Shown one piece after another: positions 44,331 through 57,900 of a stretch of 64,000 nucleotides of DNA. The stretch covers positions 62,001 to 126,000 of the forward strand of contig QANZ01054569.1 in NCBI GenBank assembly GCA_003254925.1, in the 5' to 3' direction. The notes beneath the pieces are model-generated. The model did no database searches. It was not told where the DNA came from and saw only the letters and a program-made list of their open reading frames with translations. This DNA comes from Chamaecrista fasciculata (lineage: Eukaryota > Streptophyta > Magnoliopsida > Fabales > Fabaceae). The stretch's first letter is position 1. Each line of letters begins with the position of its first letter. The position numbers were made by a program, and so were the translations under genes.

Positions 44331-47300
44331 TCAATCTTGTCTGCTACAAAGGCGGACCTTATTCAAGGACTCTTTAAATGCCTGCCAAGCAACCATATAA
44401 TGTTCTTGGGACATCATCCCTTCTTCTACAACTTGCATTGCTCTTCTGTACAAATGATCATAACACTGAACAGAATTGGTAATATCAACATTATTAGAAC
44501 TAAGATTTGGTACATACAATCTCTTGAAGTCCTTCCTCCATCTTGACAATATATACTGACATGGAATTTCTTCTACACCATTATAATTGAGGATACACAA
44601 GGCATGCCTGCATAGATAGCCTTTGAAGTTGAAGCAACTACAGATACAGCGAACCTCGGGTCCGGTTTTATCATACATGACTTCAAAATGCTTAACTTCC
44701 CTCACTACTGATTCTTCCCCTCCATGTTCCTTGACTATGTACGTAACGATAGACCCATTTGTCTGAGTTTGCGTGATGTTAAAACAAGAAGACATCATCA
44801 ACACCTCGTCTTGAAACTTACTGAATATAGCATTCGTGTACAGTTTCGAGAGCTGCAACTCATAGTAGCTCCTTGTTTTCAGTATCGGGGTCGAATCTCT
44901 TGACTCTAAATCAGCAATAGCTTCTTTTTCATGCTTTTTTTGTTGAGCTTGTTCGAAAATGTCAAAGAATTCCATGAAAGTAGTTTGCTGAAGCACAGGA
45001 TCATTGAAAAAGGGAATGAGGGACTCGTCCTTTTCAAAACCAGAGAGTCCAGCAAAAAATGTGTCCTTGGAATAAACAGGGACCCAACGCTCACGTTCTT
45101 CATGCAAATTTTGGAGCTTCTCATGATTGCTTATTCCAAAATGAAGGGTCAGATCATCCCAAGCTCTCTCGAATTCATCTACCGTCTGGGAATCATATAT
45201 CACTTTGGACAATGCCATCCGAAATGTCTCGTATTCCCGCAACTGCGGTAAGTCTCCAAGTATGCTTTGCATAACTAGTGAGAGATAAATTTTATGGTGA
45301 GCTCTCGGAAAAACCTCTGCTATTGCACTTTGCATGGTCTTACATTGGTTTGTGATGATAGTTTGCGGTGGTCGACCGGACATACAAGTAAGCCAAGCCC
45401 TAAATAACCAAACATATGTTTCAAGTGTCTCATCAGCAATCAGACCACATCCTAGCAAAATAGATTGCCCATGGTGATTAACACCAACAAATGCAAACAG
45501 TGGAATCTCATAATTGTTTGACAAGCATGTTGAGTCGAATGCAACCACATCACCAAAGTAACCATATGCAGCCCTTGATCTAGAATCAATCCAAAAGATG
45601 TTCCTCATGTGTCCATCGTCTGTCAGATCCATCACATAGAAAAAATTAGGATTTGTCAATTGCCTGTGGCAGAAGTAGTTTGAAATAACTTCTGCATCTC
45701 CTTTTTTAAGTTTCAAATGCCTAGAAAAATTAACATGGTTGTTAGTTCCTTCGTCGTTAGCATTTGAGCTTCCATAACCCGATGTATCTATAACAGGTGT
45801 CCTATATAGCTTGATAGTTCGTACTTCAACATCAAGAGTTGGCTCAACCTTTCTTTTGGCTCCGATGTCCATCCTCTTATGTGATTTAGAGTTTTGTGCT
45901 CTCTCAGGATCAAATGAATGGTTATGCTCAAGCCTGACTTCATCCACCCTCCATCTGTTCGATTCTACCAATCTCAACCTAATCATCGCTAGACAGCCTG
46001 TTCTTGTTTCTTTTCTACGACTATTTGCTTCTTTAACCGTTTTAAAACCCTCACAGTTGCAGCAGAGCACAGCACCTCGCTTCTCTTTGCTGTTTCTTTT
46101 GGTCCAGGAAGATTTAACCCTAATAGCAAATCCAAGATCTTTAGCATAGCCATTATAGTAGTTGTAGGCATCATCATATGTATCAAACTCCATCCCTACG
46201 ATTGGTGGAGGGTAGTCTTTTAGTTGAGATTCTTCATTATGACAATCAATCACCACTGTTTCATCTCTCCCATCTTCGTGTTCGCTTCCATCAATCTGAA
46301 ATAGTTGCCCACAGTCATTTTCGAAGTCATTGACTTCATCTTCAACCTCAAGCAATTGCTCACTGTTTGGTGATCCATCCTCTATCTGAAAAAATGTAAT
46401 GAACATTCATTAACAAAAGATCTCAAAGAAATGAGTATGTATTGAAATTGAATTTCAAATTGGAAGCATCTGCCATCTGGATAACCAAGCTCATAAATGT
46501 CCTAACCTCAAAATATTTTTGTTATTGACCAGTACTGAGGTGAGGTCATCATGATCCTCTATGCTTGCCTTTTCCTCTCACTATAAGATTAAACTTTTAA
46601 CTCACCTCCAACATGCACTTTTTTTTGTAGCAAAAACACCCCTAAATCCTGAACAGTACAGGCAGGGATCTCAATGAATATACAGAATGGCTAGACATGT
46701 GTTACAGATTTAATGATTTAATCACATAAGTAAAGTTTTCTGGCGGCTCTAAAAGGGATCCTCAAAAAAAATTCAAAGCCATTAGAGGACTGCCATTTAA
46801 ACTTCAAAATTTTCTTAAAGCTTCTATCACTCTAAACTTACTGACAGTTACTTGAAGCGACACACTAGATAAGTAAAAATTCACAATTCAATTCTCTTCT
46901 AAAAAGGAAAACAAAACAATTGATACTCCTAATTCCCCACATAGCAAGGGAAATTCAGCGGTGCCAAAAATTTGTCAGTCCAATGGTACCAATACCATTC
47001 TCTCAAAACTAGTGGATCCTTTAAAATTGGATAACTAGAATTGCTGTAAGGTCAAAATATATGTAGGATCAAGCAGCTCCTTGAAAAGAAGAAAAGTTAC
47101 TAAAGTCAAAAATGCCAATTCGATATGCCTAAAAATAAGTCAAAAATGCCAAATTCATATCATTTACTCCACTTTTCTAACCACAAACAAAAACTCTTCA
47201 CTAAACCTAGTTTAACTAACCGCTACACTAATTTCCAACCATACTCAGATTTTACAGAAACATTCGGAGCCCAAAACCATCTTTCGTCAGCTCCCTTTTC

Positions 47301-47578
47301 AACCGAGCAGTGATTATAGCACAAAATGGAAAACACACACCAAGTACCAAATACGAAAATCGTTTTCTTTTCTTTTGGATATGTATGTAAATCCCGAATC
47401 CAAATTGAAGCATAGTTTGGGAAACAGAAAGAGGGCATAGAATTCATAAGCACAGCACTGGGAAACACGCACACAGGCATGAAATTTGAAGGGTTAGGAG
47501 AAGAATTACCGTGATATCGAGATTGTGAGTCGGCGACAAGCTCTTGCCGTCCGGAGAATACGTGGTATCGCCGGTCAT
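44331..47578 (-). CDS. FAR1-RELATED SEQUENCE protein, FRS6/FRS8-like (copy 2)
   Basis: Two coding exons on the minus strand: 47578-47510 (MTGDTTYSPDGKSLSPTHNLDIT, phase 0) and 46385-44331, joined through donor ATCACG|gtaatt and acceptor TTTTTTCAG. The result is 707 aa. The FAR1 domain starts at GMEFDTYDDAYNYYN. The MULE-transposase core has DVVAFDSTCLSNNYEIP and GVNHHGQSILLGCGLIADE. The SWIM finger is CICSCFNFKGYLCRHAL. The ITDQ motif of copy 1 reads ITNQ here, so one acidic transposase residue is replaced by Asn. The role is presumably transcriptional regulation, as in other FRS proteins. It is a tandem paralogue of the gene at 35426-37438, well diverged. Confidence 0.92.
46386..47509 (-). 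other. Intron 1 of FRS copy 2
   Basis: A 1124-bp GT-AG intron separating the short N-terminal exon from the main exon. No other gene is seen within it. Confidence 0.8.
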
Positions 47579-47739
47579 GGTCTGGCGATTGGCGAAAGTG
47601 TGAGGGCTCGGATTTTGCCCTAACCTTCTTTGTTTCGCGAAATCAGGTCCCCGTATTTCATGTTAATGCTCTTTGGCCCCACAATTTTGGGAAGTAATCA
47701 TAGTGATAGACTGATAGTTTTGGTGTTATAGAGTTAGAA

Positions 47740-47867
47740 AGATTGGTTAAAACCTCAAATTGGTCCCAAATATAGAGGATAGATTTCAAATTGATTCTAA
47801 ATGTTTCATTTATTTTAGATTGGTTTTCATGTTTCCATAATTGTTGGGTTAATTCTTTTTAAAACAA
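47740..47867. repeat. Isolated fold-back arm
   Basis: AAAACCTCAAATTGGTCCC followed by GATTTCAAATTGATTC and TTTATTTTAGATTGG matches the left arm of 40562-41112. No right arm follows; the sequence changes abruptly at TTGTTGGGTTAATTC. Confidence 0.55.
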
Positions 47868-49260
47868 GTTTTAAATTTATAAAACCCAAGTGCAATCATA
47901 CTATCGAAGCAATATACTAGATTTGAGGATCGGGTATCGACACACCGAGAATTTATTCATGAATTTACTCTAAACACAAATTACAGCAGTTCATTTAAGC
48001 TAAGCAACAATTACCGATAAAATATTATATAAAACAAAGCTGAAATGTAATAAATGGATACTAAACTGAACACAGAAAAACTTCCTAGATATGAAATGTA
48101 AAGAACTTCCCTAGGATTGTCCCTACTTAGCAATTTCACTTAACTAACTAACTACTCTTATTATGGACTTATGATTATGGTAAAGCTAACCTTGAACTCT
48201 TAATTACATGTAATTACCTTTCAGTCAATTATAAGCCTATTGAATCTAATTAATTCACTTATATTTCTACGATGAACTAACTACTATATCAATGCATTAA
48301 GCTCAAGTTCAATTGGTTCCCCTGGGCTAATAGATATATCTTTATCCTATTAACAAATTTCATTAGAAAAAAGAATTTAGAGGCAATCAATGCAAGACCT
48401 AACTTCAATCAATCTCTTTCAAGCATAAATCAAAGCAATTCATGAAAATCCACAACATTGGTAGCCACACAAAGAAGGAGAAAGCATAAAACTCATTAAT
48501 TGAACTTTAAAACCAAAATCATCTACAATCAAAGTAATTAATCAGTCAAATTACATTACTAAGTAGTTATAACCCTAGAGAACTATAAAACCTAGCCTAT
48601 CATACTAAAGAACATGAAATCATCAATCAAGGTGAACCCTAAGCGGAAGAAAAGAGAAGAGATGAGAAAAAACCAAAAGAACACTACCAAATCTTCAGTC
48701 TAAATGCCTCTAATCCACTAAAATTGAAGTTTCCAAACAAGAATCCAAGCTTCTCCACCAATTTTGAGCTCTACTTGACCTCTAGGATTGCTCCTCAACG
48801 TCCAAAATGGTCCCCCCCCTCGATTATGACGCAAACAATCGTAATTTTACGAAACTCTGTCATCGACTCGCCTAGGCGAGCAAGGCTCATTAAAGCTGAG
48901 CTAGAGGGAAATAGGGCGCCTAGGCGCTCAAATAGGTGCCTAGGCGAGAAAACGAACTCAGCATCACTAAAATCTTTGTTCCGGCTCCAAATCGCTTCAT
49001 ACGGAGAACCACAGACATTTCAACTTCTTCTATACATTTTAAGCTTCGATTCAAGGTCCCGAAACATAAAAAATTCAATCAAAAGAATGTCCAAAATCAT
49101 CAGTTGACTTGAAAAACTTAAAACGAAAATCAACAAAACAAAACCAATAAAAACTTAAAACTAAAATCTAAACATCTACAACTAATAAAACACAAAATAC
49201 TTACAAATTAAGCTTCATTAACGATTAAAACATGGATAAAAGCCCTGAAATGACCTCAGA
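47868..49260. repeat. Unclassified retroelement-like repeat block
   Basis: From TTGTTGGGTTAATTC through GAGGATCGGGTATCGACACA (a motif I associate with plant LTR-retroelement debris) to AAACATGGATAAAAGCCCTG, the block has no coding frame. It includes a GGCGCCTAGGCG-type palindrome-rich stretch at 48868-48952. Probably an old retroelement insertion. Confidence 0.4.
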
Positions 49261-49321
49261 ATAATTTCTCAAATTGATCCCAAACTATTGAATGTGTCAT
49301 GTTTATATTCAATTTCTCAAA

Positions 49322-50655
49322 AATGATTGGATTTGTCCATGTGTTTTTATAAAAAAAGATCTGAATCAGAATTTGTTATTATTGCAGTATATGTTGATGA
49401 TTTAAATATCATTGGAACCCCTAAATGTCTTTCAGAAGCAGTAAAACTCTTAAAAGAGGAATTTGAAATGAAAGACCTTGGAAAGACAAAATATTGTCTT
49501 GGTTTAAAAATTGAACATTTAAAAGAGGGGGTATTTGTTCATCAATCAACATATGTTAAACGGGTCTTAGAACGTTTTTACATGGACAAGGCTTATCCTT
49601 TAAGTACGCCTATGGTAGTAAGATCACTTGATGTGACGAAGGACCCTTTCCGTCCCCAAGGGGAAGGTGAGGAACTACTTGGTCCTAATGTGCCATATCT
49701 TAGTGCTATTGGAGCCTTGATGTATCTAGCTAATGGCACAAGACCAGATATAGCTTTTTCAGTTAATTTGCTTGCAAGATATAGTTCTTCACCAATCAAA
49801 CGACATTGGAAAGGAATTCAACATATCTTTAGATACCTTCGTGGAACAGTTGATAAAGGTTTATTTTACTCAAATAAATCTAATTCATCATTAATTGGTT
49901 ATGTCGATGCTGATTATCTATCTGACCCTCACAAAGGGCGATCACAAACAGGCTATTTGTTTACATTTGGTGATACAGCTATCACTTGAAGTGATGTTTC
50001 ACCAAAGTTCTTTACTCGCGATCGTCAAAAGGATGGTGAAATTAATGATCAACAAGTTCGATCAAATGATAATTTAGCAGATTTATTTACGGGGGTGTTG
50101 CCAACTACAACATTTGAGAAGTTGATTTACCGAATTGGAATCCGCTGATTAAAAGATCTTCAGTGATGTAATAATGAGGGGGAGATACGCGTTGTACTCT
50201 TTTTTCCTTCGCCACGGTTTTGTCTCACTGGTTTTCCTGACAAGGTTTTTAATGAAGCAGCTTGTAATGCGTATCAATAAATTATGAATATTCAAGGGGG
50301 AGTATTGTAAATATATTATTTGTAAATATATTATTTGTAAATATTCAAGTCTTATACCTAACATAGCACTACAATTAAAATTTCAAGACATATACCTAAC
50401 ATTTCACTATACTTAGAATGATTATTAGGTGTTAGTGATGCACTACCTTATTTTTAATTATTAGCCTCTTCATACATGAATCATGAGGCATCTTTTGTAG
50501 GCTATAAATATAGCCATCTTCTTCATCAATGTAGTGTGTGAGATATTCCCTTAATCTCAAATTTGTGTCATCCTTTGTGTTTAATCTCCTTCTTTGCTCT
50601 TTCAATTTAATTCCTATTGTAGAAGATTGGCATACTTCATTAATATTTCATAACA
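49322..50655 (+). mobile_element. Truncated Ty1-copia retrotransposon, 3' end
   Basis: Only the end of the polyprotein and the 3' LTR remain. Reverse transcriptase is represented by AVYVDDLNIIGTP (the YVDD active site) and KDLGKTKYCLGLKIEH. It is followed by PYLSAIGALMYLANGTRPDIAF, the RNase H start GYVDADYLSDPHKGRSQTGY, a stop, and then SPKFFTRDRQKDG and SDNLADLFT. A frameshift in the A run near 49353-49359 separates ICPCVFIKK from the rest. The purine tract AAGGGGGAG (50294-50302) precedes the LTR. Gag, integrase and the 5' LTR are missing. Confidence 0.9.
50306..50655 (+). repeat. 3' LTR of the copia element
   Basis: About 350 bp starting TGTAAATATATT just after the polypurine tract and ending CATAACA (TGT...ACA termini). 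It contains a TATAAATA-like promoter motif near 50503. No matching 5' LTR is in the window. Confidence 0.7.
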
Positions 50656-50949
50656 ACTATTAATTAATTTGGCCAAAACACAACAATCATTGAGGTGCAA
50701 ATTGTCTTAGATTAAACTTTAGACTCCAAGATTGAATTTTTTTAATATATATACACAATTAATTAATTAATTAACTAATGATAAATGATAAAAAAAATCT
50801 CGTGATTAATATATAACTACAAAAACTAATAAAATAAAGAATCATCTAAATTATAAAAATGGAGCTCGCAATTAAATAATCAACTAACTTACATTAGAAA
50901 ACGTGATTCATTTAATAAAGATAATGACCATGATGATTAATAATTGCAC

Positions 50950-51003
<54 letters not shown>
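50656..51003. other. AT-rich spacer with (ATT)n microsatellite
   Basis: No gene. A run of about 17 ATT units fills roughly 50950-51002. Confidence 0.6.
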
Positions 51004-51257
51004 GGTAAATTAACGATCACTAAACTGATAACTTGATCTCTGAAAGACTGAAATGTACAGTTTAGTCCCTAAAATATTAAAACAGTATACTAATTAATCA
51101 TTTTTATAGGCTAAATAGTATAATACCGTTTGAATCTTTCAGAGACTAAAAAGTATATTATTTTGATCTTTTAAGAACTATATGTATATTTTAATCTCTT
51201 ACGGATCGAATTATCAAATTCAATGACCTTTCAAAAGATGAAATTGTTAATCTACTC
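51004..51257. mobile_element. Short fold-back MITE
   Basis: GGTAAATTAACGATCACTAAACTG at the left and its inverse near TTGTTAATCTACTC at the right, with internal CAGTTTAGTCCCTAAAATATT and complementary units. It is related to the MITE at 52341-52564 and is flanked on both sides by ATT-rich sequence. Confidence 0.6.
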
Positions 51258-51268
51258 TATTATTATTA

Positions 51269-51670
51269 GGTAAAAGTGCAAATTTGGTCCCATATCTTTT
51301 GTTCAGTTCCCAATTTAGTCTTGTATTTTTTTTTTATAATGTCATATCTTTGCAAAAGGTCGCAATTTGGTCTCATATCATTTTTGTCTCATGTCTTTTG
51401 GTCATGTTACAGAATTGGTTCCATATATTTATAAAATGATCAACCGTTAGTTAATCCTTTTACAAAGATACAAGACCACTTCTGCACATGACGCAAAGAT
51501 ATGAGACTAATTATGCAATTGAGCCAAAGATATAGGACTAAATCTGCAACAGAAAAATATATGGGACCAAATTGAGACCTGACCCAAAGACATGAGACCA
51601 AAATTACAACAAAAAATAATATAGAACCAAATTGGAAATTGAGAAAAAAAAATGAGATCAAACTATGGCC
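51269..51670. mobile_element. Fold-back MITE ("gtcccatatctttt" family)
   Basis: GGTAAAAGTGCAAATTTGG at the left and AAACTATGGCC at the right are the ends of inverted arms. It is related to 26494-26904. Flanks ttattatta (51260-51268) and ttattattt (51671-51679) match at 8 of 9. Confidence 0.72.
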
Positions 51671-51794
51671 TTATTATTTATACACACGATCGTCACTCGT
51701 CAGTCGTCGGCCACAATTTATCATTGCATGAACGGAAGCATCCAAAAAGAAAACAAAAGAAAAAAAAAATAAAAAACAGTGGCCAATATTTGTT

Positions 51795-51831
<37 letters not shown>

Positions 51832-51935
51832 NTTTTTTTTTTTTTTTTTTAAGCTCTGTTCTTCAACTTAACACACACTTGGAAGTTCTTCTAATTTGTA
51901 ACCTCTACCACTCAAAAAGATAAACCCCCAAAGAT

Positions 51936-54900
51936 ATGGTTTCTTCTCTTCTCTCTCTCCCTCTCAACGTCGCCGTTTCGTCTTCTTCCTCTGCAACACA
52001 CAGCAGAAATGCCCTAATTAGCAGCATCGGCAGAAGAAGACGATCGCCGACGACGACGGTAGTTAAGGTTCGAGCTAGCTCCTCGAAGGCTAATAAAGAA
52101 GAAGACTCGCCGGAGTTCAATCCTTTCGGCTTCGTCACCGACAATCCTTCCAGCCGCAGCGCCATTCAGTTGCCGGAAAGTCCTGCCGAAGATGGCAATG
52201 TCGGCCAAATGCTCTACGTAATGCTTCTTTCAAATCTCATCTTTGATTTCTTAATAATTTCATTCGATTCAGCTTCCAAGTATCTTTATAATGTAATTTG
52301 AAATAAATCTGGCTAATGATTGAGGGTAATGTTAAATTTAGAGTAAACAATTTGATCATAAGCTGACAACTTAGTTCCTGGAAGACTGGGATGTACATTT
52401 TAGTCTCTGAAACATCAAAATGGTATACTAATTAGTCTTTTTATAGACTAAATAATATACGGTTTGTCGGTTTTAATTTTCTAGGGACTAAAAGTATATT
52501 GTTTTGATCTTTTAGGATTAAATGTGTATTATAATCTTTCAAGGACCAAATTGTTAGTTTACTCTTAAATTTAAAATAATATTAAGAGTAAATTGATGAT
52601 TTATTCCCTCAAAGATGATAGACTTATCAATTTAGTCCCTGAAATGCCACTTTATAAAATTTAGTCCTAAAAAATGCAATTACAATAAATTTAGTCCTTT
52701 TGTTAATATATTAATTTAAATTTAATGGCAAATGTGATTTTCTAACATCAATAGTTAAGTGTAATGTCAATAAAAGGTAGAACTATATCATATTTATCAT
52801 AAGATTTCTGTTAATATCTTTAACAAAAAGGACCAAATTGATTGTAATTATAATTTTCAAGGACCAAATATTATAATTTAATCTTTGGGGGATTAAATTG
52901 AGAAGTCTGTCATCTTTGAGGCACCAAATCATTAATTTACTCTTTCTTTAACAAAAAAAGAAAAAATTAATTTTAACTTCATATTTAATGAAATAGATCT
53001 TGTAATTTTATTTTTTTTAAGTTAAAATTTTATCATGGATTAAATTATTAGTTTATTTAGTAGTTAATTATGTAATATGTACATGTTTGGGTTATGATTT
53101 TATTTTAATTTTTTCCTTTAATGGTTCACCTATGTCAATGGATTTGGTGAGTAATACTCGTTAGTTACACTTTTCTCAAATAGAATCAATGTATTCATAA
53201 CTTATTCTAATAAAGATAAATGGGTATAGTTGATTTCTTGTGATCAGTTCTGTACTCTTAATTTTTAATAACAGTTACCACTTACCACTATCTTTATTTC
53301 AAATTCTCATTTAAATTTTCTTGATGGGAGTTTATTAGGTTCTACGAAGTTTGATTACAAGTTATGAACTGGTTATGAAGCAATGAAATAGTGTTTTCAA
53401 TGCTGAAGGATCCTTAGCCTTAGCCTACATATATACTTGCATATCCATAAACTAAAAGCCATAGAAATGTTCTATGGTTGTATAGTGTAGACTAAAAAAG
53501 CACTCTGAAACTCTATTTCTCATTTCTTTTAGTGTCACATTTATATATGTATTAGCTATGGCTGGTATATTTTCTGATTCTATACTGTTTGTGCATATGT
53601 ATGTTCTCTTGATTATGTCTGGTTTTGAAAAGATTTTTGCTATGTTTCTGGTCATAATATTATTCAAAGATGATTCAAATTCCTATTGGGTCTCTCAAAG
53701 GTTTTTTTTTTTTTTTGCATTACTTGAGTGCTTGAAAAGTATGATATTGTTTCAAATGCTTGTTCCTTCAAAGACTAGGTACTTGGTCTGGAAGGATGAA
53801 ATTTGAACAAAAATAGAATTATATATACTAAAGTAAGAGAGCTGTTCGTATAAAGGCAGCGTGGTGATAGTAAATAGTAATTTATATAACTCGTCTGTTT
53901 TACGTTATTCTAGAGAATAGAAGACAAGGGCAGGGAATATGGATCATACATTAAATCTGGAAAGTTAAGATGGTTTGTGAGGGAAACTGGTAATCTTTAC
54001 TTTACTTGGAATAAATTTTCTCTTTAGATTTCCATTTTTCAAGTATAGGAAATGCTTTAAATAATTTGTATTCTTTTTTCACTTCTTTCAGGATCAGCAG
54101 AAAGCAGACGAGGAACTGTTGTCTTCCTTCATGGAGCTCCAACCCAGTCTTTTAGCTACCGAGTAGTTATGTCTCAGGTTATCTACTTATCTTGCTACAT
54201 GTTGTCATAGATTTAACAATACTCCTTTCCATTATGTAAACTAGAAAAATGAGAAGGCGAGAATAAGGCATGTGCAACCTATAGAATATAAAAAAAAATC
54301 CCCAAGTTGTTTATTCTGGTAACATGATCATCTGAGCTGAAGAAATAATTTTATCTACCTGACATAAGCCATTTCTTGGGGGACAAGAAAATAATGTGTA
54401 GTTTATGAGTGATTTCTATGAGGTTTTCTAATAAAATACGACCAAGTAGATAATTTTATACAGCTCAACATCATATGATTGAATTTCAAAAAAGTTTCTC
54501 TGCATATTATGTTTTTATCAAAGAACCTAGTTGCTACCACTGGAGGAACCTTATTTATGTATTGTCCATTCTCGTGTCTTCTGGATTCATGAGTGGCCAA
54601 ATAATTGCTACTAACTCCATATGCCTTCTCAGCTTAAGCATCTTTGGTAATATGAGAAAACATATTCTTCCCTTCTTTCTTCAGACCATAAGCATTCCGA
54701 ATATATTTTCTTGAATACATTTTTTAAAATTTTCTTTAGCTACTTGAATTTTCTTCCTCTTAAATAGTTGGCAGATGCAGGGTTTCACTGCTTTGCACCT
54801 GATTGGATAGGATTTGGTTTTAGTGACAAACCACAGCCAGGATATGGTTTTGATTACACAGGTTTTTTCTTTTCCTTTTTAATTAGAACGATCTCAACAA

Positions 54901-57900
54901 TCTCAACAACTATAAATTATTGTTGTAGAAACCTTATAACTAAAATGCTGTTTGCACAATTTTCTTACAGAAAAGGAGTTTCATGAGGCATTGGATAAAT
55001 TACTTGATGTGCTAGAGGTCAAATCCCCCTTTTTTCTAGTCGTTCAGGTATGCAAAGACATAAACGACATAACATACATCTTTCATTTAGAACATTGCAT
55101 ACAAATCTATAATACATTTAATGTACATCTTAACATTGGAAAGTGCCAGTTAGAAATAGGTATATACTATAGCTTCATTCTATAAGTGTGCATATTTGTA
55201 CTTAGATAATATAGCTAAGGCAGTGCTACACTTCTCTCTCCTCAAGGGATTTCTTGTAGGTTCTTATGGATTAACTTGGGCCCTGAAGAACTCAAGCAAG
55301 ATATCAAAGCTAGCAATATTGAATTCCCCATTAACAGTTTCATCTCCTATTCCTGGACTTTTTCAACAACTAAGGTATGGTTATTATTGTATTAATTGAG
55401 TTCTGTGCTAAACTGCTAATATATAAATCTTGGCTGAAGATCTTCTCATATAATTCTCTTGGTTTCAACCATTGTAAGGTTATGAGCATTGAGCAAACCC
55501 TATATTTGTTCACAACAGAATTGGAAATGACAAAATTGCTTAATGTCTTATTGATAAGTTTGTGCTTGATACATCAAGCTTCAGCTTGTGCCCGAATTTC
55601 TTTAGTCTTTACATTCATATATATATATGATTACCAATCCAAAATAAATTCTGTCTTAATTTATTTTTATTTATATTAACTTTTCTTCTTTCCTTTCTAG
55701 AATTCCTCTATTTGGTGAATTTACAAGCCAGAATGCTATTATTGCTGAGCGGTTTATTGAAGCAGGTAGCCCGTATGTATCCAAAGGTGTATTTGACTAT
55801 CAAAAAGCAATTCTTTAAATTACAGTTGGAGCCTGTGATATCTTGTATTATATTATGTAAAGACTGAACATTTTATAAGTTAACTTCACCTTTGTCCTGA
55901 TCCTGCATTTATGGTATCGATCGACATGTAAGTATGCAGAGAATATATCATAACTATTAGAATTAGCTTCAGTCACTGTTGTCTTCATATCATAGTCACA
56001 TTGGACAGTACAATTCCCTCAAATCCCATGTTATTTTCCTTGCTATATGAGACAGGAGATACTATATTCCCAAATTGTTACTTCTTTTGGGCATCGTTCT
56101 TAAGGGTACCCCATTTTCGTTTTGCAGTTATGTCCTGAAAAATGACAAAGCTGATGTGTACCGGTTACCTTATTTGTCAAGCAGTGGACCTGGATTTGGT
56201 TTGTGGCCTGACTTCCTTTTCACATTTTTCATTTTTTATTATGTGGAATGATGAAAGATTTTATGATATTCCACAAATATATCTGTATCTTAAAGAAACT
56301 TGGTGAAACCATCTTAAGCATCCAGTAAAGGTTGGTACTGTTTCTAATCTTTGATTTGAGATAAGTTTGGGATATATACACATTTTTAGAAGTGAAAAGA
56401 TCAAGTAGTTGTTTAACTGAAGATAAGCTGCTAAGAACTAAGGCTTTGTAGACTTACTTTAAAATCTTCATTTGACAAAAGTTTAATTCAAGACTCTTGT
56501 TCACTTGAAAAGACAGGAATAATAAATATGAATGGAGTAGACATTGTTATGAGTATACTTGGTGCCATTACTGGGTTATGTCAATTATAACTTATAAGTG
56601 GTGCTTATTGATGTTTCTTATGTTTACAATATTGAGAATGACCCCTAATCTATATAGAATGAAAAAAGTTTGATACAGTTAGTTCAGTTTCTAGAAAATC
56701 AGTAGTTTAGTCATGATAATATAATATAATGAACGTGAGCACCTAGTAACATTCAAGTTAATTGGTTTCAGCTTTGCTTGAAGCAGCAAGAAAAGCTAAT
56801 TTCAAAGGTAATTTCAGTGAGATAGTTGAAGGGTTTGCAACCGGAAGGTACATTTTCTATCTACATCTTCCCATTTCCAATTTATTGGATTCTTTGAATT
56901 TTTCTACAAAATCTCAAACCGATGCATCAGTTTCTGGAATAGATAACTTGTATTACTATTGGCTAGAAGTTATGTCTTCAAATGTTTAACATAACTCTGC
57001 ACCCCCCTTTCCCCCCTCCAAAATAAAAAAACAAAAAAGAAGAATATGTATAACATAACTACCAAATTTCAACTCATATTAAATGTGTAGTTCCACATAA
57101 GTATTGTGATGAATCTTTGTATACACATTCAGCATTTGTTTAGTTAAATTGATTTCTTGAGTTAATAGTAATTTCTTTTTATGTGACCAATACTTGAGCA
57201 TCATTGGAAGTAATATAATTAGGGGAAAACCAGTTCAATTTTTCTTTAGCTATTTGTCAACAAATCCTTCACTAGAAACGTAATATATCGACAATTTTTA
57301 TACCTCAATCCGTAGTTCCTTTAGAAAATTCCCTCCATAATGTCGTAAATCTATTGAAGAACTTGATAGCAAATACATCAGAAGTTGCACCCAAGTTTTG
57401 TTCAAATATGAATTATGTTTCAAAACCTTAATCATATAAGCCTTAACTTGACAATGATCGGTTCGACTTCCTGAAGTTAAGTGATAAGTTGTGTCCTTCA
57501 GATGGGACAAACCGATACTGCTCGCTTGGGGATTGTCAGACAAGTACCTGCCTCAATCTGTGGCAGAGGAGTTTCAGAAAGGAAATCCAGAAAATATCAA
57601 ACTTAAGTTGATAGAAGGAGCTGGGCATATGCCTCAAGAAGATTGGTGAGTAGTTTCAGAATTAGATTCAACATTATCTTGTTAAGTCTCTTTTCTATTT
57701 TGGCAAAAGCTCATTTTTGGTCCCTAAACTTAACATTAATTTTCAATTTTGTCCCCAAAGTTTGTTTATTGTCAATTTTGTTCCCAATGTTTCAAATTTC
57801 ACTAACTTCATTCAATGAATTAACGGCAAACTCCACATGACTTATGACATGGAATGATGGAATGTAAAATTTCTATAAAGAAAAATATTCTGACTCAATT

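Noticed and set aside
45811..46149. Plus-strand open frame over FRS copy 2
   Set aside because: Antisense shadow of the FAR1-domain region.
47902..47960. Possible tRNA-like sequence around GGATCGGGTATCGACACACC
   Set aside because: No cloverleaf with matching acceptor stem could be drawn; the motif fits retroelement debris better.
54768..54986. Independent 72-codon gene at this position
   Set aside because: It is exon 4 of the hydrolase reading through into the following intron.
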